The notes: a model not told the origin generated them from the sequence alone. A DNA stretch of 64,000 bases from Micrococcales bacterium 31B (GCA_022803075.1 JAFFTF010000012.1:1-64000), one strand, 5' to 3'; positions 7,736 to 16,898 are shown, counted from the stretch's first letter. Numbers and translations: made by a program.

Positions 7736-9195
7736 CCTTTGAGCTGAATCGTCTCGGTGAACCGCACGCGAGGCAGCGTCGCGGTGAGCGGAAGGTCGGC
7801 CTCTGGCGCGAGCTCGACGCTGTCTAGGTGTTCCGCATCGATCGCACCAAATCGCACCGCCAGATCGAGAATGCTGACCAGCGCACCGAGCCGACGAAAC
7901 TCGGGGTCGGTATGCTCAAGCACCTCGGCGCCGGTCACCTCTGCGCGGTCGACGAGAAGGTCATTCACGGTTTGCGCGAGTGCCCGAGGGCTCGTGCCCG
8001 TGGCGAGGCGAAGCGCGGCGCGGTCGGCGTCGCTCAGTTCAGTGGCGTGTTCGGTCGCCTCGAACACCACCGACGTGTCGCCGGTGTCGTGCCAAAACTG
8101 CACCTGCGAGATGTCAGAGATGTTGAGCGACCCGACACCGAGCACATCGCCCTGCAGATAGCGTTGCTGGGGCTCGCGCTGCACCCATTCGCTGCCCGTG
8201 TGCAGCGCCAGTTCGGCCCGTCGCAGCAGGTGACGATGCCGCTCGTGAGCAGATCTCGTCAAGAAGCGACGCAGTGAAGCCGACCACCTCGTGCGGCTCT
8301 GCTCGACCTCAAGTTCTGCCCGCAATAGCGTTTCAATCATGGTGTCGAGGTCTTCGCACTCTGCGGCCGTCATGTGGGTGCGCGCGAACTCCTGCCGCAC
8401 AATGAGGTCAACATCGGCGCGGATGCGCTCAGCCTGGCCCGAGGTCAACAGCCTCGAAAACGCCGCAAACGCGCGGCCCTCGCTGGATTGCGCGAGGTAA
8501 TCGTGCTGACGCAGGTAGTCTTCCACGAGCTCGGCCTTGGGCGGGCCGTCGGCCATGACGCGACGCGCGATGCCCTGATGACTGTCGTCGACCTTGGCCT
8601 TCAGAGAGCGAAAGTCGGCCGGGAGTCCGCGCGTCATCGCAAGGATCTCGCGCACCTGCTGACGCATCTCGTCGACCGTGGCGAGAGACGCCTCGCCGCT
8701 CGCGATGGCGGCGCGTCGCTGCTGCAGGGCCGCAATCTCTGCGTCGATGCGCTGCACCTGCGCCGCGCGATCGGGGTTAACCATGTCGGCCAGCAGGTGT
8801 ACCGCGTGTGTGATGGATTCGAGCCGGGCGCCGCTGACGGCAGACTCGCCCGCCAGCGTCTCTCGCACGAGGCTGAGCGCCCGCAGCGAATGATGAGAGA
8901 GACGATAGCGCAGGCGACCTCCGCGAGTTTCGGTGCTGAGCCACTTCTTGTCTATCCAGTCGCGGCACAGGTCGGCGGCCTCTTGGGCCACCTCGCCGAC
9001 CGCGGCGGCCCGCGCGGCCGTGACCCGCTCGTGAAACCACTCGGCCGATACCGATTCGTCGGAGTCCTCGAGATGCTCCATGAAGAGCGGGACGATCCAG
9101 GTGCGCGAGTGCGCACGCAGCAGGGCCAGGGCAGGGCTAGATTCGAGCGCTTCTACCAGGGCGTCGGACGCTGGGTTCACTCGTGCTTGCCTCAA
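7732..9195 (-). CDS. jetA: Wadjet protein JetA (DUF3375), kleisin-like subunit
   Basis: About 487 residues with the DUF3375 signature that defines type I Wadjet. The protein starts with LxxxSPALALLRAHSRTWIV-like sequence and includes a helical kleisin-type region (about residues 140-220, MVNPDRAAQVQRIDAEIAAL). JetA corresponds to MukF/MksF and links the ATPase heads. It is the first gene of the operon. The longest frame uses TTG at 9195. A GTG at 9180 with a GAGG about 9 bases upstream is a good alternative start, shortening the protein by five residues. No defect is visible. Confidence 0.92.
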   Translation of the reverse strand: MRQARVNPASDALVEALESSPALALLRAHSRTWIVPLFMEHLEDSDESVSAEWFHERVTAARAAAVGEVAQEAADLCRDWIDKKWLSTETRGGRLRYRLSHHSLRALSLVRETLAGESAVSGARLESITHAVHLLADMVNPDRAAQVQRIDAEIAALQQRRAAIASGEASLATVDEMRQQVREILAMTRGLPADFRSLKAKVDDSHQGIARRVMADGPPKAELVEDYLRQHDYLAQSSEGRAFAAFSRLLTSGQAERIRADVDLIVRQEFARTHMTAAECEDLDTMIETLLRAELEVEQSRTRWSASLRRFLTRSAHERHRHLLRRAELALHTGSEWVQREPQQRYLQGDVLGVGSLNISDISQVQFWHDTGDTSVVFEATEHATELSDADRAALRLATGTSPRALAQTVNDLLVDRAEVTGAEVLEHTDPEFRRLGALVSILDLAVRFGAIDAEHLDSVELAPEADLPLTATLPRVRFTETIQLKG

Positions 9196-9222
9196 GTTCG
9201 GGTAGTGGTGCTGTGCAGGAAC

Positions 9223-9250
9223 ATTCTAGATGCGGTGGCTACCGTCATAA
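9223..9250 (-). promoter_or_regulatory. Candidate sigma-A-type promoter for jetABCD
   Basis: On the minus strand, TTATGA (9245-9250) and TAGAAT (9223-9228) are separated by 16 bases and lie 28-55 bp upstream of the jetA start. The -10 element is good and the -35 weak, which would fit low constitutive expression. This is pattern-based only. Confidence 0.35.
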
Positions 9251-9291
9251 CTGCTTGTGACCAACCCGCGACCAAGTGCCGGGCTGGGCGG

Positions 9292-10782
9292 TTACACCCT
9301 CGCCACCGCAGGCTCGTAGCGCACGAGGCCCGCCGACGCCGCGACCAGCGCCCGCATCTCCGCGAGGCCCCCGGTGACGACCCCCGCCGCTCGCGCCTGC
9401 ACGGCAATGTTGCCGAGGGCCGTGGCCTCCACGGGCCCGGCCAGCACGGGCACACCCACGACGTTCGCGACCTCCTGGCAGAGCAGCGTATTGAGCGAAC
9501 CTCCCCCCACGATGTGCACCGACGTGACCTCCCGACCGCCCAACTCGGCGGCCGCAGCGAGTGCGCGCCGATAGGCCTCGGCGAGCGACGCCACGATGCT
9601 GCGCACGATCTCGGCGCGCGACTCGGGCGCGGCGACGCCGTGCTCGCGGCACCACGACTGAATGCGTGCGGGCATTCCTCTGGGCGCTATGAAGCACGGG
9701 TCGTCGGCATCAAAGATGGGCACTTCCCCCTCCACGCTGGCCGCCTCGGCGAGCAAAACCTGCAGTTCGGAGGCGCGCTGTTCGGGGGTGCCCGCGGCCG
9801 ACCACTCGCGCATGCACTCGCTCAGCAGCCACAGCCCCGAGACGTTCTTCAAGAACCGCACCGTGCCATCGACACCCAACTCATTCGTAAAGTTCGCCTG
9901 CCGAGCGGCCTCCGTCAGCACCGTGCTCTCGCGTTCGACGCCTACGAGCGACCACGTGCCACTCGAAATGTACGCCGCCGTCGGCTCGCCGAGCGGAGTC
10001 GCCGCCACGGCGCTCGCGGTGTCGTGCGAGCCGACCGCCACCACCCGCGCGTCCGGCCCCAGGCCCAGCTCGGCCGCGAGTGCGGGCAGCACGGGCCCAT
10101 AGGCCTCGCCCGGTTCGATGAGCGGGGCGAACAGGTCGCCGGGCAGCCCCAGCCGGCCCATCAGCTCGGCGTCGAAGTCGCCCGTGACGGCGTGCAGCAA
10201 GCCAGTGGTGGAGGCGTTGGTGCGCTCGGAGCGCTGCTCCCCCGTGAGCCAGTACGCGAAGAGGTCGGGCACCAGCAGGGCACGGTCCGCGAGTGTGAGG
10301 GTGCCGCTGGCCGCGTCGCAGGCCAGCTGATACAGGCTGTTGAATGGCAGAAATTGCAGGCCATTGCGCCCGTAGAGTTCGGCATGCGGGGCGATCGCGT
10401 GCACGGCCCGGACGCCGCCGGCGGTGCGGTCGTCGCGATAGTGCCGCGGGTTGCCGAGCAGCTGGCCGTCGCGCAGCAGGGCGTAATCGACCGCCCACGA
10501 ATCGACGCCGATCGAGACGATGCGGCCCCCGCGGCGTCGCGCCTCGGCGGCGGCCAGGGCGAGGCCGCGCTGGGTTTCGCGCCAGAGTTCGAGCATCGAC
10601 CAGTAGAGGTCGGTAGTGCCGTCGGCGCGCGGCACGCGCACGAGGTCGTTGGCGAAGCGATGCACAACCTGGGGGTCAATACCGGCCACGCTGCCCGCCC
10701 GGCCCGAACCGACCGACGCCAGCACGACGCGTCCCGAGGTGGCCCCCAGGTCGACGGCGACGAAAAAATCTACGCTGCTCAC
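9292..10782 (-). CDS. rhaB: L-rhamnulokinase
   Basis: A 496-residue FGGY-family sugar kinase that phosphorylates L-rhamnulose to L-rhamnulose 1-phosphate with ATP. The N-terminal phosphate-binding loop is DLGATSGRVV (about residues 11-20). The FGGY C-terminal region has VAVGSHDTASAVAATPLGEP, then AAYISSGTWSLVG, and a final GGGSLNTLLCQEVANVVGVP, all typical of RhaB. It is the last gene of the rhamnose operon, 9 bp after the aldolase/dehydrogenase gene. The start is GTG at 10782. The length matches characterised rhamnulokinases (about 490 residues). Confidence 0.94.
   Translation of the reverse strand: MSSVDFFVAVDLGATSGRVVLASVGSGRAGSVAGIDPQVVHRFANDLVRVPRADGTTDLYWSMLELWRETQRGLALAAAEARRRGGRIVSIGVDSWAVDYALLRDGQLLGNPRHYRDDRTAGGVRAVHAIAPHAELYGRNGLQFLPFNSLYQLACDAASGTLTLADRALLVPDLFAYWLTGEQRSERTNASTTGLLHAVTGDFDAELMGRLGLPGDLFAPLIEPGEAYGPVLPALAAELGLGPDARVVAVGSHDTASAVAATPLGEPTAAYISSGTWSLVGVERESTVLTEAARQANFTNELGVDGTVRFLKNVSGLWLLSECMREWSAAGTPEQRASELQVLLAEAASVEGEVPIFDADDPCFIAPRGMPARIQSWCREHGVAAPESRAEIVRSIVASLAEAYRRALAAAAELGGREVTSVHIVGGGSLNTLLCQEVANVVGVPVLAGPVEATALGNIAVQARAAGVVTGGLAEMRALVAASAGLVRYEPAVARV
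10041..10055 (+). repeat. Dispersed 15-mer CCACCCGCGCGTCCG, copy in rhaB
   Basis: Exact copy of the class B form of the motif, inside rhaB. Identical 15-mers occur at 39593 (same strand) and at 21416 and 56082 (opposite strand). Confidence 0.7.
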
Positions 10783-10791
10783 GCGGCGCCC

Positions 10792-12849
10792 CTAGCGCAA
10801 GAACGCGGCGGCGACGCCGGCGTCGACGGGAATGTGCAGGCCCGTGGTGTGCGAGAGGTCGGACGTGCACAGCACGAACACCGCGTTCGCCACGTTCTCG
10901 GGCACCACCTCACGCTTCAATATGGTGCGCTGCGCGTAGAACGCGCCGAGGTCTTGCTCGTCAATGCCATACGTCTGGGCGCGGTTCGCGCCCCAGCCCG
11001 AGGCGAAAATGCCCGAACCGCGCACGACCCCGTCGGGGTTGATGCCGTTGACCTTGATGCCATGCTCGCCGAGCTCGGCGGCAAGCAGCCGCACCTGGTG
11101 CGCCTGGTCGGCTTTGGTGGCCGAGTAGGCGATGTTATTGGGGCCCGCGAACACCGAGTTTTTCGACGAAATATAGATGATGTCGCCGCCGAGCTGCTGC
11201 GCGATGAGCACGCGCGCGAAGTTCTTCGAGACGAGAAAGGAGCCCTTCGCCATGACGTTATGCTGCAGGTCCCAGTCGGCCTCGGTGGTGTCGAGCAGCG
11301 ACTTCGACAGGCTCAGCCCCGCGTTGTTGACCACGAGGTCGACGCCGCCGAAGGCGAGCACGGCCTCGGCGAGCGCGGCCTGGATCGCGGCCTCGTTCGA
11401 AACGTCGGCGGCGACGCCCACGGCGACGTCGGGGCCGCCCAGCTCGTCGGCCACGGCCTGCGCCTTCTCGAGCGAGAGGTCTGCGATGACCACGCACGCG
11501 CCCTCGGCGGCGAGGCGCTGCGCGATGGCCTTGCCGATGCCACTCGCGGCGCCGGTCACGAACGCGATGCGCGTCGCGAGCGGTTTGGGCTTTGGCATGC
11601 GTTGCAGCTTGGCTTCTTCGAGAGCCCAGTATTCGATGCGGAACTTCTCGGCGTCGCTGATGGGCGTGTACGTCGAGATCGATTCGGCGCCGCGCATGAC
11701 GTTGATGGCGTTGATGTAGAACTCGCCCGCGACGCGCGCGGTCTGCTTGGTGCGGCCATAGCTGAACATGCCGACGCCCGGCACCAGAATGATGAGCGGG
11801 TCGGCGCCGCGCATCGCGGGCGACTCGGGGCCGGCGTGCGCGGCGTAATAGGCCGCGTAGTCGGCGCGATACGCCTCGTGCAGGGCGGGCAGGGCCGCCA
11901 CGGTCTCATCGAGGGACGCGCCGGCGGGCAGGTCCACGACCAGCGGCTTGACCTTGGTGCGCAAGAAATGGTCGGGGCAGCTGGTGCCGAGCGCGGCGAG
12001 GCGCGGCATGGCCTCGCGGGCCAAAAAGTCCAGCACCTCGGGCGCGTCACTGAAGTGGCCCACCTGGGGGGCGTCGTGGCTCGCGAGGGCACGCAGGTAC
12101 GGGGCGAGGGCGGCGGCCCGGGCCCGACGCGCGTCCGGTTCGAGGGGTTCGTAACCGGCCCTGATCGGCCCCAACGGTTCGGCCTTGCCGTGCGTTTCGA
12201 GGTAGGTGGCGGCGGTTTCGATGATCCACAGGGAGTTGCGTTCGCACTCCTCGCTGGTCTCGCCCCACGCGGTGATGCCGTGGCCGCCGAGGATCACGCC
12301 GCGCAGGGTCGGGTTCGCCTCGTGCAGGGCGGCGATGTCGAGGCCGAGCTGAAAGCCGGGCCGGCGCCACGGCACCCACGCGACGGCCCCGCCGAAGATC
12401 TCGGCGGTGAGTCGCTCGCCGTCGGCGGCGGTCGCTATGGCGATGCCGGAGTCGGGGTGCAGGTGATCGACGTGCGCGGCGCGCACGAGCCCGTGCATGG
12501 CGGTGTCGATCGACGGTGCCGCTCCCCCGCGCCCGTGCAGGCAGTAGTCGAACGCGGCGACCATCTCGTCCTCGCGCTCGACACCGGGGTACACGCCCAC
12601 CAGGGCCCGCAGTCGCTCAACGTTCAGCACGGCAAGGCCGGGCTCGGTGAGGGTGCCGAGGTCGCCGCCGGAGCCCTTGACCCACAGCAGTTCGGTGTCG
12701 GCCCCCGTGACGGGGTCGGTGGCGGTGCCCTGGGCGGACGTGTTGCCGCCCGCGAAGTTGGTGTTGCGCTTGTCGGCGCCGAGTCGGTTGGAGCGCGTCA
12801 GCAGTTCGGCGACGGTCTGGTTCGAAGTGCGGAGGCTGGTCGTGGTCAT
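10792..12849 (-). CDS. rhaD: Bifunctional rhamnulose-1-phosphate aldolase / short-chain dehydrogenase
   Basis: A 685-residue fusion (also called RhaEW). Residues about 1-400 form a class II aldolase: metal-ligand region VDHLHPDSGIA and the motif GGHGITAWGE. This part splits rhamnulose 1-phosphate to DHAP and L-lactaldehyde. Residues about 425-685 form an SDR domain with the Rossmann motif VTGAASGIGKA, NNAGLS, and catalytic YSATK. It should convert L-lactaldehyde (oxidation or reduction, depending on the organism) without releasing it far from the aldolase. The ATG at 12849 overlaps the upstream hydrolase stop by 4 bases. This fusion is the usual rhamnose solution in Actinobacteria, Bacillus and rhizobia that lack E. 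coli-type RhaD/FucO. Confidence 0.94.
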   Translation of the reverse strand: MTTTSLRTSNQTVAELLTRSNRLGADKRNTNFAGGNTSAQGTATDPVTGADTELLWVKGSGGDLGTLTEPGLAVLNVERLRALVGVYPGVEREDEMVAAFDYCLHGRGGAAPSIDTAMHGLVRAAHVDHLHPDSGIAIATAADGERLTAEIFGGAVAWVPWRRPGFQLGLDIAALHEANPTLRGVILGGHGITAWGETSEECERNSLWIIETAATYLETHGKAEPLGPIRAGYEPLEPDARRARAAALAPYLRALASHDAPQVGHFSDAPEVLDFLAREAMPRLAALGTSCPDHFLRTKVKPLVVDLPAGASLDETVAALPALHEAYRADYAAYYAAHAGPESPAMRGADPLIILVPGVGMFSYGRTKQTARVAGEFYINAINVMRGAESISTYTPISDAEKFRIEYWALEEAKLQRMPKPKPLATRIAFVTGAASGIGKAIAQRLAAEGACVVIADLSLEKAQAVADELGGPDVAVGVAADVSNEAAIQAALAEAVLAFGGVDLVVNNAGLSLSKSLLDTTEADWDLQHNVMAKGSFLVSKNFARVLIAQQLGGDIIYISSKNSVFAGPNNIAYSATKADQAHQVRLLAAELGEHGIKVNGINPDGVVRGSGIFASGWGANRAQTYGIDEQDLGAFYAQRTILKREVVPENVANAVFVLCTSDLSHTTGLHIPVDAGVAAAFLR

Positions 12850-13850
12850 GGGTGTGCTTTCTGGGTGGGGGCGAGTGCAAGCAGCGCGGCGGCGAACCGG
12901 TCGAGGGTTTGCGCGGCGCCCGGGTGGTCGGGGGTATTGAGGTGTCCGTGGCCCGTGCCGGGCTCGCAGTACGCGTCGAGGGAGACGCCGGCGGCCCTAA
13001 GCGTCGCGGCGAACGCGTCGGCCGAGGCCCGTAGTCCGTCCGCTTCGCTCGTGACCATGACGACGGGAGGCAGGCCGGCGAGGTCGCTCGGGGCGGCGAG
13101 GCCCGGCACGGCGTCGAGCGGCGCGGCGTCGAGGCTCGCTCGAGTGCCGTCGGCGTACCCGAGGTAGTTCTCGTACATGCCCTGCGCGAGGGTGGGGCTG
13201 AGGTGGTCGAGGTAGCCCTCGCGTTCGAGGGCCGCGCGCAGCTCGGCCGCGAGCGGCGGCTGGCGGGCGTGCAGCGTCGGGTAGGCCAGCACGAGCAGGG
13301 CGGGTGGCGCGGTGGGCGTCTCGGTATACGAGGCGGCCACGCGCGGGGCCGTGCCGCCGTCGGGGGTTTCGGACGCGCCGGCCCCCAGTCGCAGCGCCAC
13401 CCCCGTTGCGAGGTTGCCGCCCGCGCTGGCGCCGCCCAGGGCTACCCTCTCGGGGTCGACGCTGAGTTCGGCGGCGTGCTCCCGCAGCCACCCGAGGGCG
13501 AACTCAACATCGTGACTGGGCACGGGAAACCGCACGTCATCGGGGGTTCCGGCGACGCCGGTGGGCAGGCCCTCGGCGGCGTGGCGAGGCACCAGGTGGT
13601 AGTCGACGCTAAGCACGGTGATGCCGCGGGCCGCGAGCGAGCGAGCCACCCAGTCGCCCTCGGGCATGTCGAGGTCGCCGTGCACGAACGCGCCGCCGTG
13701 GCACCAGACGAGGCCGACGGGGGTACGGGCCACCGGGGCGTCCGACCTGGTCTGTTGCGTAGGCAGGGACTGGTAGAGCCGCACCGGCAGGGGCCCGTGG
13801 GGCCCCGCAAGGGTGAGGTCTCGGGTGGCGACTGGCTCGTGCGGGCTCAC
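12846..13850 (-). CDS. Alpha/beta hydrolase (HSL family) embedded in the rhamnose operon
   Basis: A 334-residue alpha/beta hydrolase of the hormone-sensitive-lipase family. HGGAF (about residue 65) gives the oxyanion hole and GGASAGG (about residue 145) the nucleophile serine. A TSEADGLR segment (candidate acid) and GTGHGH near the C-terminus supply the rest of the triad. The start is GTG at 13850, two bases after the isomerase stop; the frame is open further upstream but would overlap rhaI heavily. It sits between rhaI and rhaD with tight coupling to both, so it is transcribed with rhamnose genes. A plausible role, inferred only, is removing acyl groups from acetylated rhamnose or rhamnosides before catabolism. 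Confidence 0.82.
   Translation of the reverse strand: MSPHEPVATRDLTLAGPHGPLPVRLYQSLPTQQTRSDAPVARTPVGLVWCHGGAFVHGDLDMPEGDWVARSLAARGITVLSVDYHLVPRHAAEGLPTGVAGTPDDVRFPVPSHDVEFALGWLREHAAELSVDPERVALGGASAGGNLATGVALRLGAGASETPDGGTAPRVAASYTETPTAPPALLVLAYPTLHARQPPLAAELRAALEREGYLDHLSPTLAQGMYENYLGYADGTRASLDAAPLDAVPGLAAPSDLAGLPPVVMVTSEADGLRASADAFAATLRAAGVSLDAYCEPGTGHGHLNTPDHPGAAQTLDRFAAALLALAPTQKAHP
13730..13744 (+). repeat. Dispersed 15-mer CCACCGGGGCGTCCG, copy in hydrolase gene
   Basis: Exact class A copy. Together with its flanks it makes a 22-base identity with the copy at 1784. In both genes the minus strand reads RSDAPVAR, although the two proteins are unrelated. Confidence 0.7.
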
Positions 13851-13852
13851 GG

Positions 13853-15019
13853 TTACGCGCCCCAGCCTGCCTGCACGCCGCCCGCGCGCTCCACCTCGAT
13901 CTGCTGCTGGTAGCCGCTCGCGGCGAACGCGGCAAGCGGGTCGGCGGCGAGGCCGCGCTCGGCGCGCCAGGCGGCGAGGTGGGGTCGCACGTCGGTGTAG
14001 AACGCGTCCATGAAAATCTGGTGCGCGCCGAGCACGTCGCCCGCCTCTTGTGCCGTGGTGAGCGCCGCGCGGTCGAGCAGCAGGGCGCGCGCGGTCATTT
14101 CTTGCACGTTGAGAACGCTGCGGATCTGCCCGGGAATCTTGGCCTCGACGTTGTGGCACTGGTCGAGCATGAACGCGACGGGCGAATCGGCGTCGAGGCC
14201 GCCGCCGCGCACCACCTCGGCGACGATGCGAAACAGCTGGAACGGGTCGGCCGCGCCGACGATGAGGTCGTCGTCGGCGTAGAACCGCGAGTTGAAGTCG
14301 AAGCTACCGAGTCGGCCGAGACGCAAGAGCTGCATGACAATGAACTCGATGTTGGTGCCGGGAGCGTGGTGGCCCGTGTCGAGGCACACGAGGGCGCGCT
14401 CGCCGAGGGCTACGACCTGCGCGTAGGAGGTGCCCCAGTCGGGTACGTCGGTGTGGTAGAACGCGGGTTCGAAGAATTTGTACTCGAGCACGAGGCGCTG
14501 GTCGTCGCCGAGGCGCGCATAGATTTTGGCGAGCGAATCGGCGAGATGATCTTGGCGGCTGCGCATGTCTTGCTGCCCGGGGTAATTGGACCCGTCGGCG
14601 AGCCAGATCTTGAGGTCGCGGCTGCCGGTCGCGTGCATGATGTCGATGCACGTGAAGTGGTGGTCGATGGCGCGCTGGCGCACCTTGGCGTCGGGGTGGC
14701 AGAGCGAACCGAACTTGTACTCTTCGTCTTGAAACGTATTGGAGTTGATGGTGCCGAGCGCGACGCCCTGCTCGCTCGCGAAGGAGCGCAGGTCGTCATA
14801 GTCGTCCACCTTGTCCCACGGAATATGCAGGGCCACGCTCGGCGCGAGGCCCGTGTACTTGTGCACCTGTGCGGCGTCGCTGATCTTTTCTTTAACGGTG
14901 CGGGCCGTGCCGGGCGAGCCGAACACGCGAAAGCGGGTTCCGGAGTTGCCGAACGCCCAGCTGGGCAGTTCGATCGCCTGTCGGGCGAGGGTGGCTGTGA
15001 TGTCAGTGAAGGTGGTCAT
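13853..15019 (-). CDS. rhaI: L-rhamnose isomerase, Pseudomonas stutzeri type
   Basis: A 388-residue TIM-barrel metal isomerase that interconverts L-rhamnose and L-rhamnulose. Metal-site residues of the RhaI family are visible: Glu in LVLEYKFFEP, Asp/His in CLDTGHHAPGTN, and the Asp cluster in FDFNSRFYADDDL. It belongs to the broad-specificity RhaI branch, not the E. coli RhaA branch (about 420 residues and different motifs). It lies 37 bp after the mutarotase gene and 2 bp before the hydrolase gene in the operon. Confidence 0.93.
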   Translation of the reverse strand: MTTFTDITATLARQAIELPSWAFGNSGTRFRVFGSPGTARTVKEKISDAAQVHKYTGLAPSVALHIPWDKVDDYDDLRSFASEQGVALGTINSNTFQDEEYKFGSLCHPDAKVRQRAIDHHFTCIDIMHATGSRDLKIWLADGSNYPGQQDMRSRQDHLADSLAKIYARLGDDQRLVLEYKFFEPAFYHTDVPDWGTSYAQVVALGERALVCLDTGHHAPGTNIEFIVMQLLRLGRLGSFDFNSRFYADDDLIVGAADPFQLFRIVAEVVRGGGLDADSPVAFMLDQCHNVEAKIPGQIRSVLNVQEMTARALLLDRAALTTAQEAGDVLGAHQIFMDAFYTDVRPHLAAWRAERGLAADPLAAFAASGYQQQIEVERAGGVQAGWGA

Positions 15020-15056
15020 CGTGATTCCTTGCGTGTTGGGGGTCGGTTGCGGACGC

Positions 15057-15467
15057 CTAGGGCGCCGGGTGGGCAGCGATGCCCTCCCTGGCCGGGGCGC
15101 TGGCTGTGTTATGGGCCTGGTCGAGTTGGGTTTCGAGGTGAAAGATGGGGGCGAGGGCGTTCAGGGAGGCGGCGGGGCCGCGCCCGTCGAAGTAGCGCTC
15201 CATGGCGGCTTGCCAGCGGGTGTTGACGTCGAGCGCGTTCATGGCCCGCTGGGCGTGGTCGGGGTCGTCTGATTCGAAGTAGCCGATGATTTCTCCGTCT
15301 CCGCGAGAAAACAGGGAGTAATTTCGCCAACCGCTTTCGGCGAGTGCCGCGAGCATCTCGGGCCACACGGCCGCGTGGTCGCGTTCGTACTCGTCGAGGA
15401 GGTCGGGTCGCACGCGGAAGCTGAACAGGGTGCGGTGGGTGGGAACCTGCGGAGTGCGGTGGGTCAT
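15057..15467 (-). CDS. rhaM: L-rhamnose mutarotase
   Basis: A 136-residue RhaM/YiiL-family protein (usual length about 104 plus a C-terminal tail here). It speeds the alpha/beta anomer exchange of L-rhamnose, supplying the form used by the isomerase. The family core is present: FRVRPDLLDEYERDHAAVWP, then NYSLFSRGDGEIIGYFE. The ATG at 15465-15467 overlaps the permease stop by ATGA. The extra 25-30 C-terminal residues are low-complexity and may be dispensable. Confidence 0.92.
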   Translation of the reverse strand: MTHRTPQVPTHRTLFSFRVRPDLLDEYERDHAAVWPEMLAALAESGWRNYSLFSRGDGEIIGYFESDDPDHAQRAMNALDVNTRWQAAMERYFDGRGPAASLNALAPIFHLETQLDQAHNTASAPAREGIAAHPAP

Positions 15468-16816
15468 TTCGTGCCCTGTTCCGAGGTGGTGTGCGCTGTC
15501 ACGGCGCCACCGGGGCGTCCGGCTGCGAGGACACCGTTAACGGTGCCGTAGCGTTCGTATTCGATCTCTTCCAGGGTCTTGCCTTCGGTGCGTGGTGCCC
15601 AGATGCCGCCGATGACGAGGGCGGCAAGAAGGAGTGCCACAAGGAGAATGCCAACGTTGCTGAGGCCCCACGAGGTGAGCAGCACGGGGAACACGGACGA
15701 GAGCAAGCCGACGCCGACGCGCGCGATCATGAACAGGAAACCTTGGGCGCTAGCGCGATAGCGGGTGGGGAACAGTTCGGCGGTCCAGAGACCGTAGAAT
15801 GCCTGGGCGCCTAGTCCGGACGATATGCCCCAGAGGATGGCGAATGCCCAGAGTGAGGCGGCGCCGGGCGGTGCCCAGATGAGGATAATCCAGCCGATGA
15901 TGCCGAGGGCGGCGCCGAAGACGTAGAGGGCGCGACGGCTGACGCGGTCCGCGAATCGCATGAAGCCGAAGTAGGTGCCCACGACGGTCATGCCCCAGAC
16001 GAAGACCTGGAGCAGGTTTTGGTGGCTGGGGTTGGTGAGGCCAGCGGCCTCGTAGACGCGAGGCTGGAAGATGCCAGACTGGCCAGCGACGAGGTTCCAG
16101 AGGCCGTAGACGCCGACGAGCAGGAGCAGGGGTCCAACGTTGCGGCGGTCTTTGAGAAGGTGCACGACGCCGTCGAGAAGGCCGCCGCGTTCGATCTCTC
16201 CACGTTGCTGGGCGTCGTGGCGTTCCTTCCAGGGGCCGGATTCTTTCAGCCCGCGGCGCACCCACCAGGTGATGAACGCGATGACGGCGAGGTGGACGAA
16301 GATGAGGCGGCTGCCGAGCAGGCCGAGGGGTTCGACCAGAAAGGCGAGCAGGAATCCGATCATGGGGCCGACTGACCAGGCAAGTTGTGCCATTCCGACG
16401 TGTGCGGCGCGTTCCCGCGAGGGGGCTTGTTCGGCGATGTAGGTCCAGGAGGCGGTGACGCCCGCCCCGACGGCGATGCCCATGGCGACAACGCCGACGA
16501 TAAGCAGCGGCACACCGGGTGTGAGCGCCACAATGAGCGCGCCTGCGATGAAAAGAAGCAGGTCGTAGGTGTAAATGAACTTGCGGCCGTAGCGGTCGCA
16601 GAGGGGGCCACCTACGGCGGCACCGATGGCCGCTCCGAAGGCATTGGCGCTAAGAGCGGCGATGATTCCGGTGGTGCCGTCGGTGAATCCGAACTGGTCC
16701 TGCCAGAGGCTCAGTGAGGTGGCGAGGGCGATAATGGCGCCGGCTTCGATGTAGTTCGACATGGCGACGGCGACTGTGGCCCTCCACGCCGCTTTCGTGC
16801 CCTGTGCGGGGTTCAT
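15464..16816 (-). CDS. MFS permease, probable L-rhamnose importer
   Basis: A 450-residue, 12-TM major facilitator protein of the sugar-porter type. The GGPLCDRYGRK loop between TM2 and TM3 is the MFS signature. It is the first gene of the rhamnose operon, with a good ribosome site (AGGAGAATC before the ATG at 16816). No other rhamnose transporter (RhaT or RhaSTPQ) lies in the operon, so rhamnose uptake is the simplest assignment. A LacI-type operator lies 83 bp upstream. Specificity is inferred from context only. Confidence 0.85.
   Translation of the reverse strand: MNPAQGTKAAWRATVAVAMSNYIEAGAIIALATSLSLWQDQFGFTDGTTGIIAALSANAFGAAIGAAVGGPLCDRYGRKFIYTYDLLLFIAGALIVALTPGVPLLIVGVVAMGIAVGAGVTASWTYIAEQAPSRERAAHVGMAQLAWSVGPMIGFLLAFLVEPLGLLGSRLIFVHLAVIAFITWWVRRGLKESGPWKERHDAQQRGEIERGGLLDGVVHLLKDRRNVGPLLLLVGVYGLWNLVAGQSGIFQPRVYEAAGLTNPSHQNLLQVFVWGMTVVGTYFGFMRFADRVSRRALYVFGAALGIIGWIILIWAPPGAASLWAFAILWGISSGLGAQAFYGLWTAELFPTRYRASAQGFLFMIARVGVGLLSSVFPVLLTSWGLSNVGILLVALLLAALVIGGIWAPRTEGKTLEEIEYERYGTVNGVLAAGRPGGAVTAHTTSEQGTK
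15507..15521 (+). repeat. Dispersed 15-mer CCACCGGGGCGTCCG, copy in MFS gene
   Basis: Exact class A copy within the 3' end of the rhamnose permease gene, in the region encoding the cytoplasmic tail. Confidence 0.7.
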
Positions 16817-16898
16817 GATTCTCCTGCTGTCTTCGTTGACTGCGCGTCTGGTCGTGTGGCGGCGCCTGTGGGCGTCGCGGCAACCTTCGGATCGCGGT

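Noticed and set aside
8374-13167. A 1597-codon open frame on the plus strand opposite jetA and the rhamnose genes
   Set aside because: It is the antisense shadow of GC-rich genes with biased third positions. The product is His/Arg/Gly-rich with no domains, and the opposite strand has well-supported families throughout.
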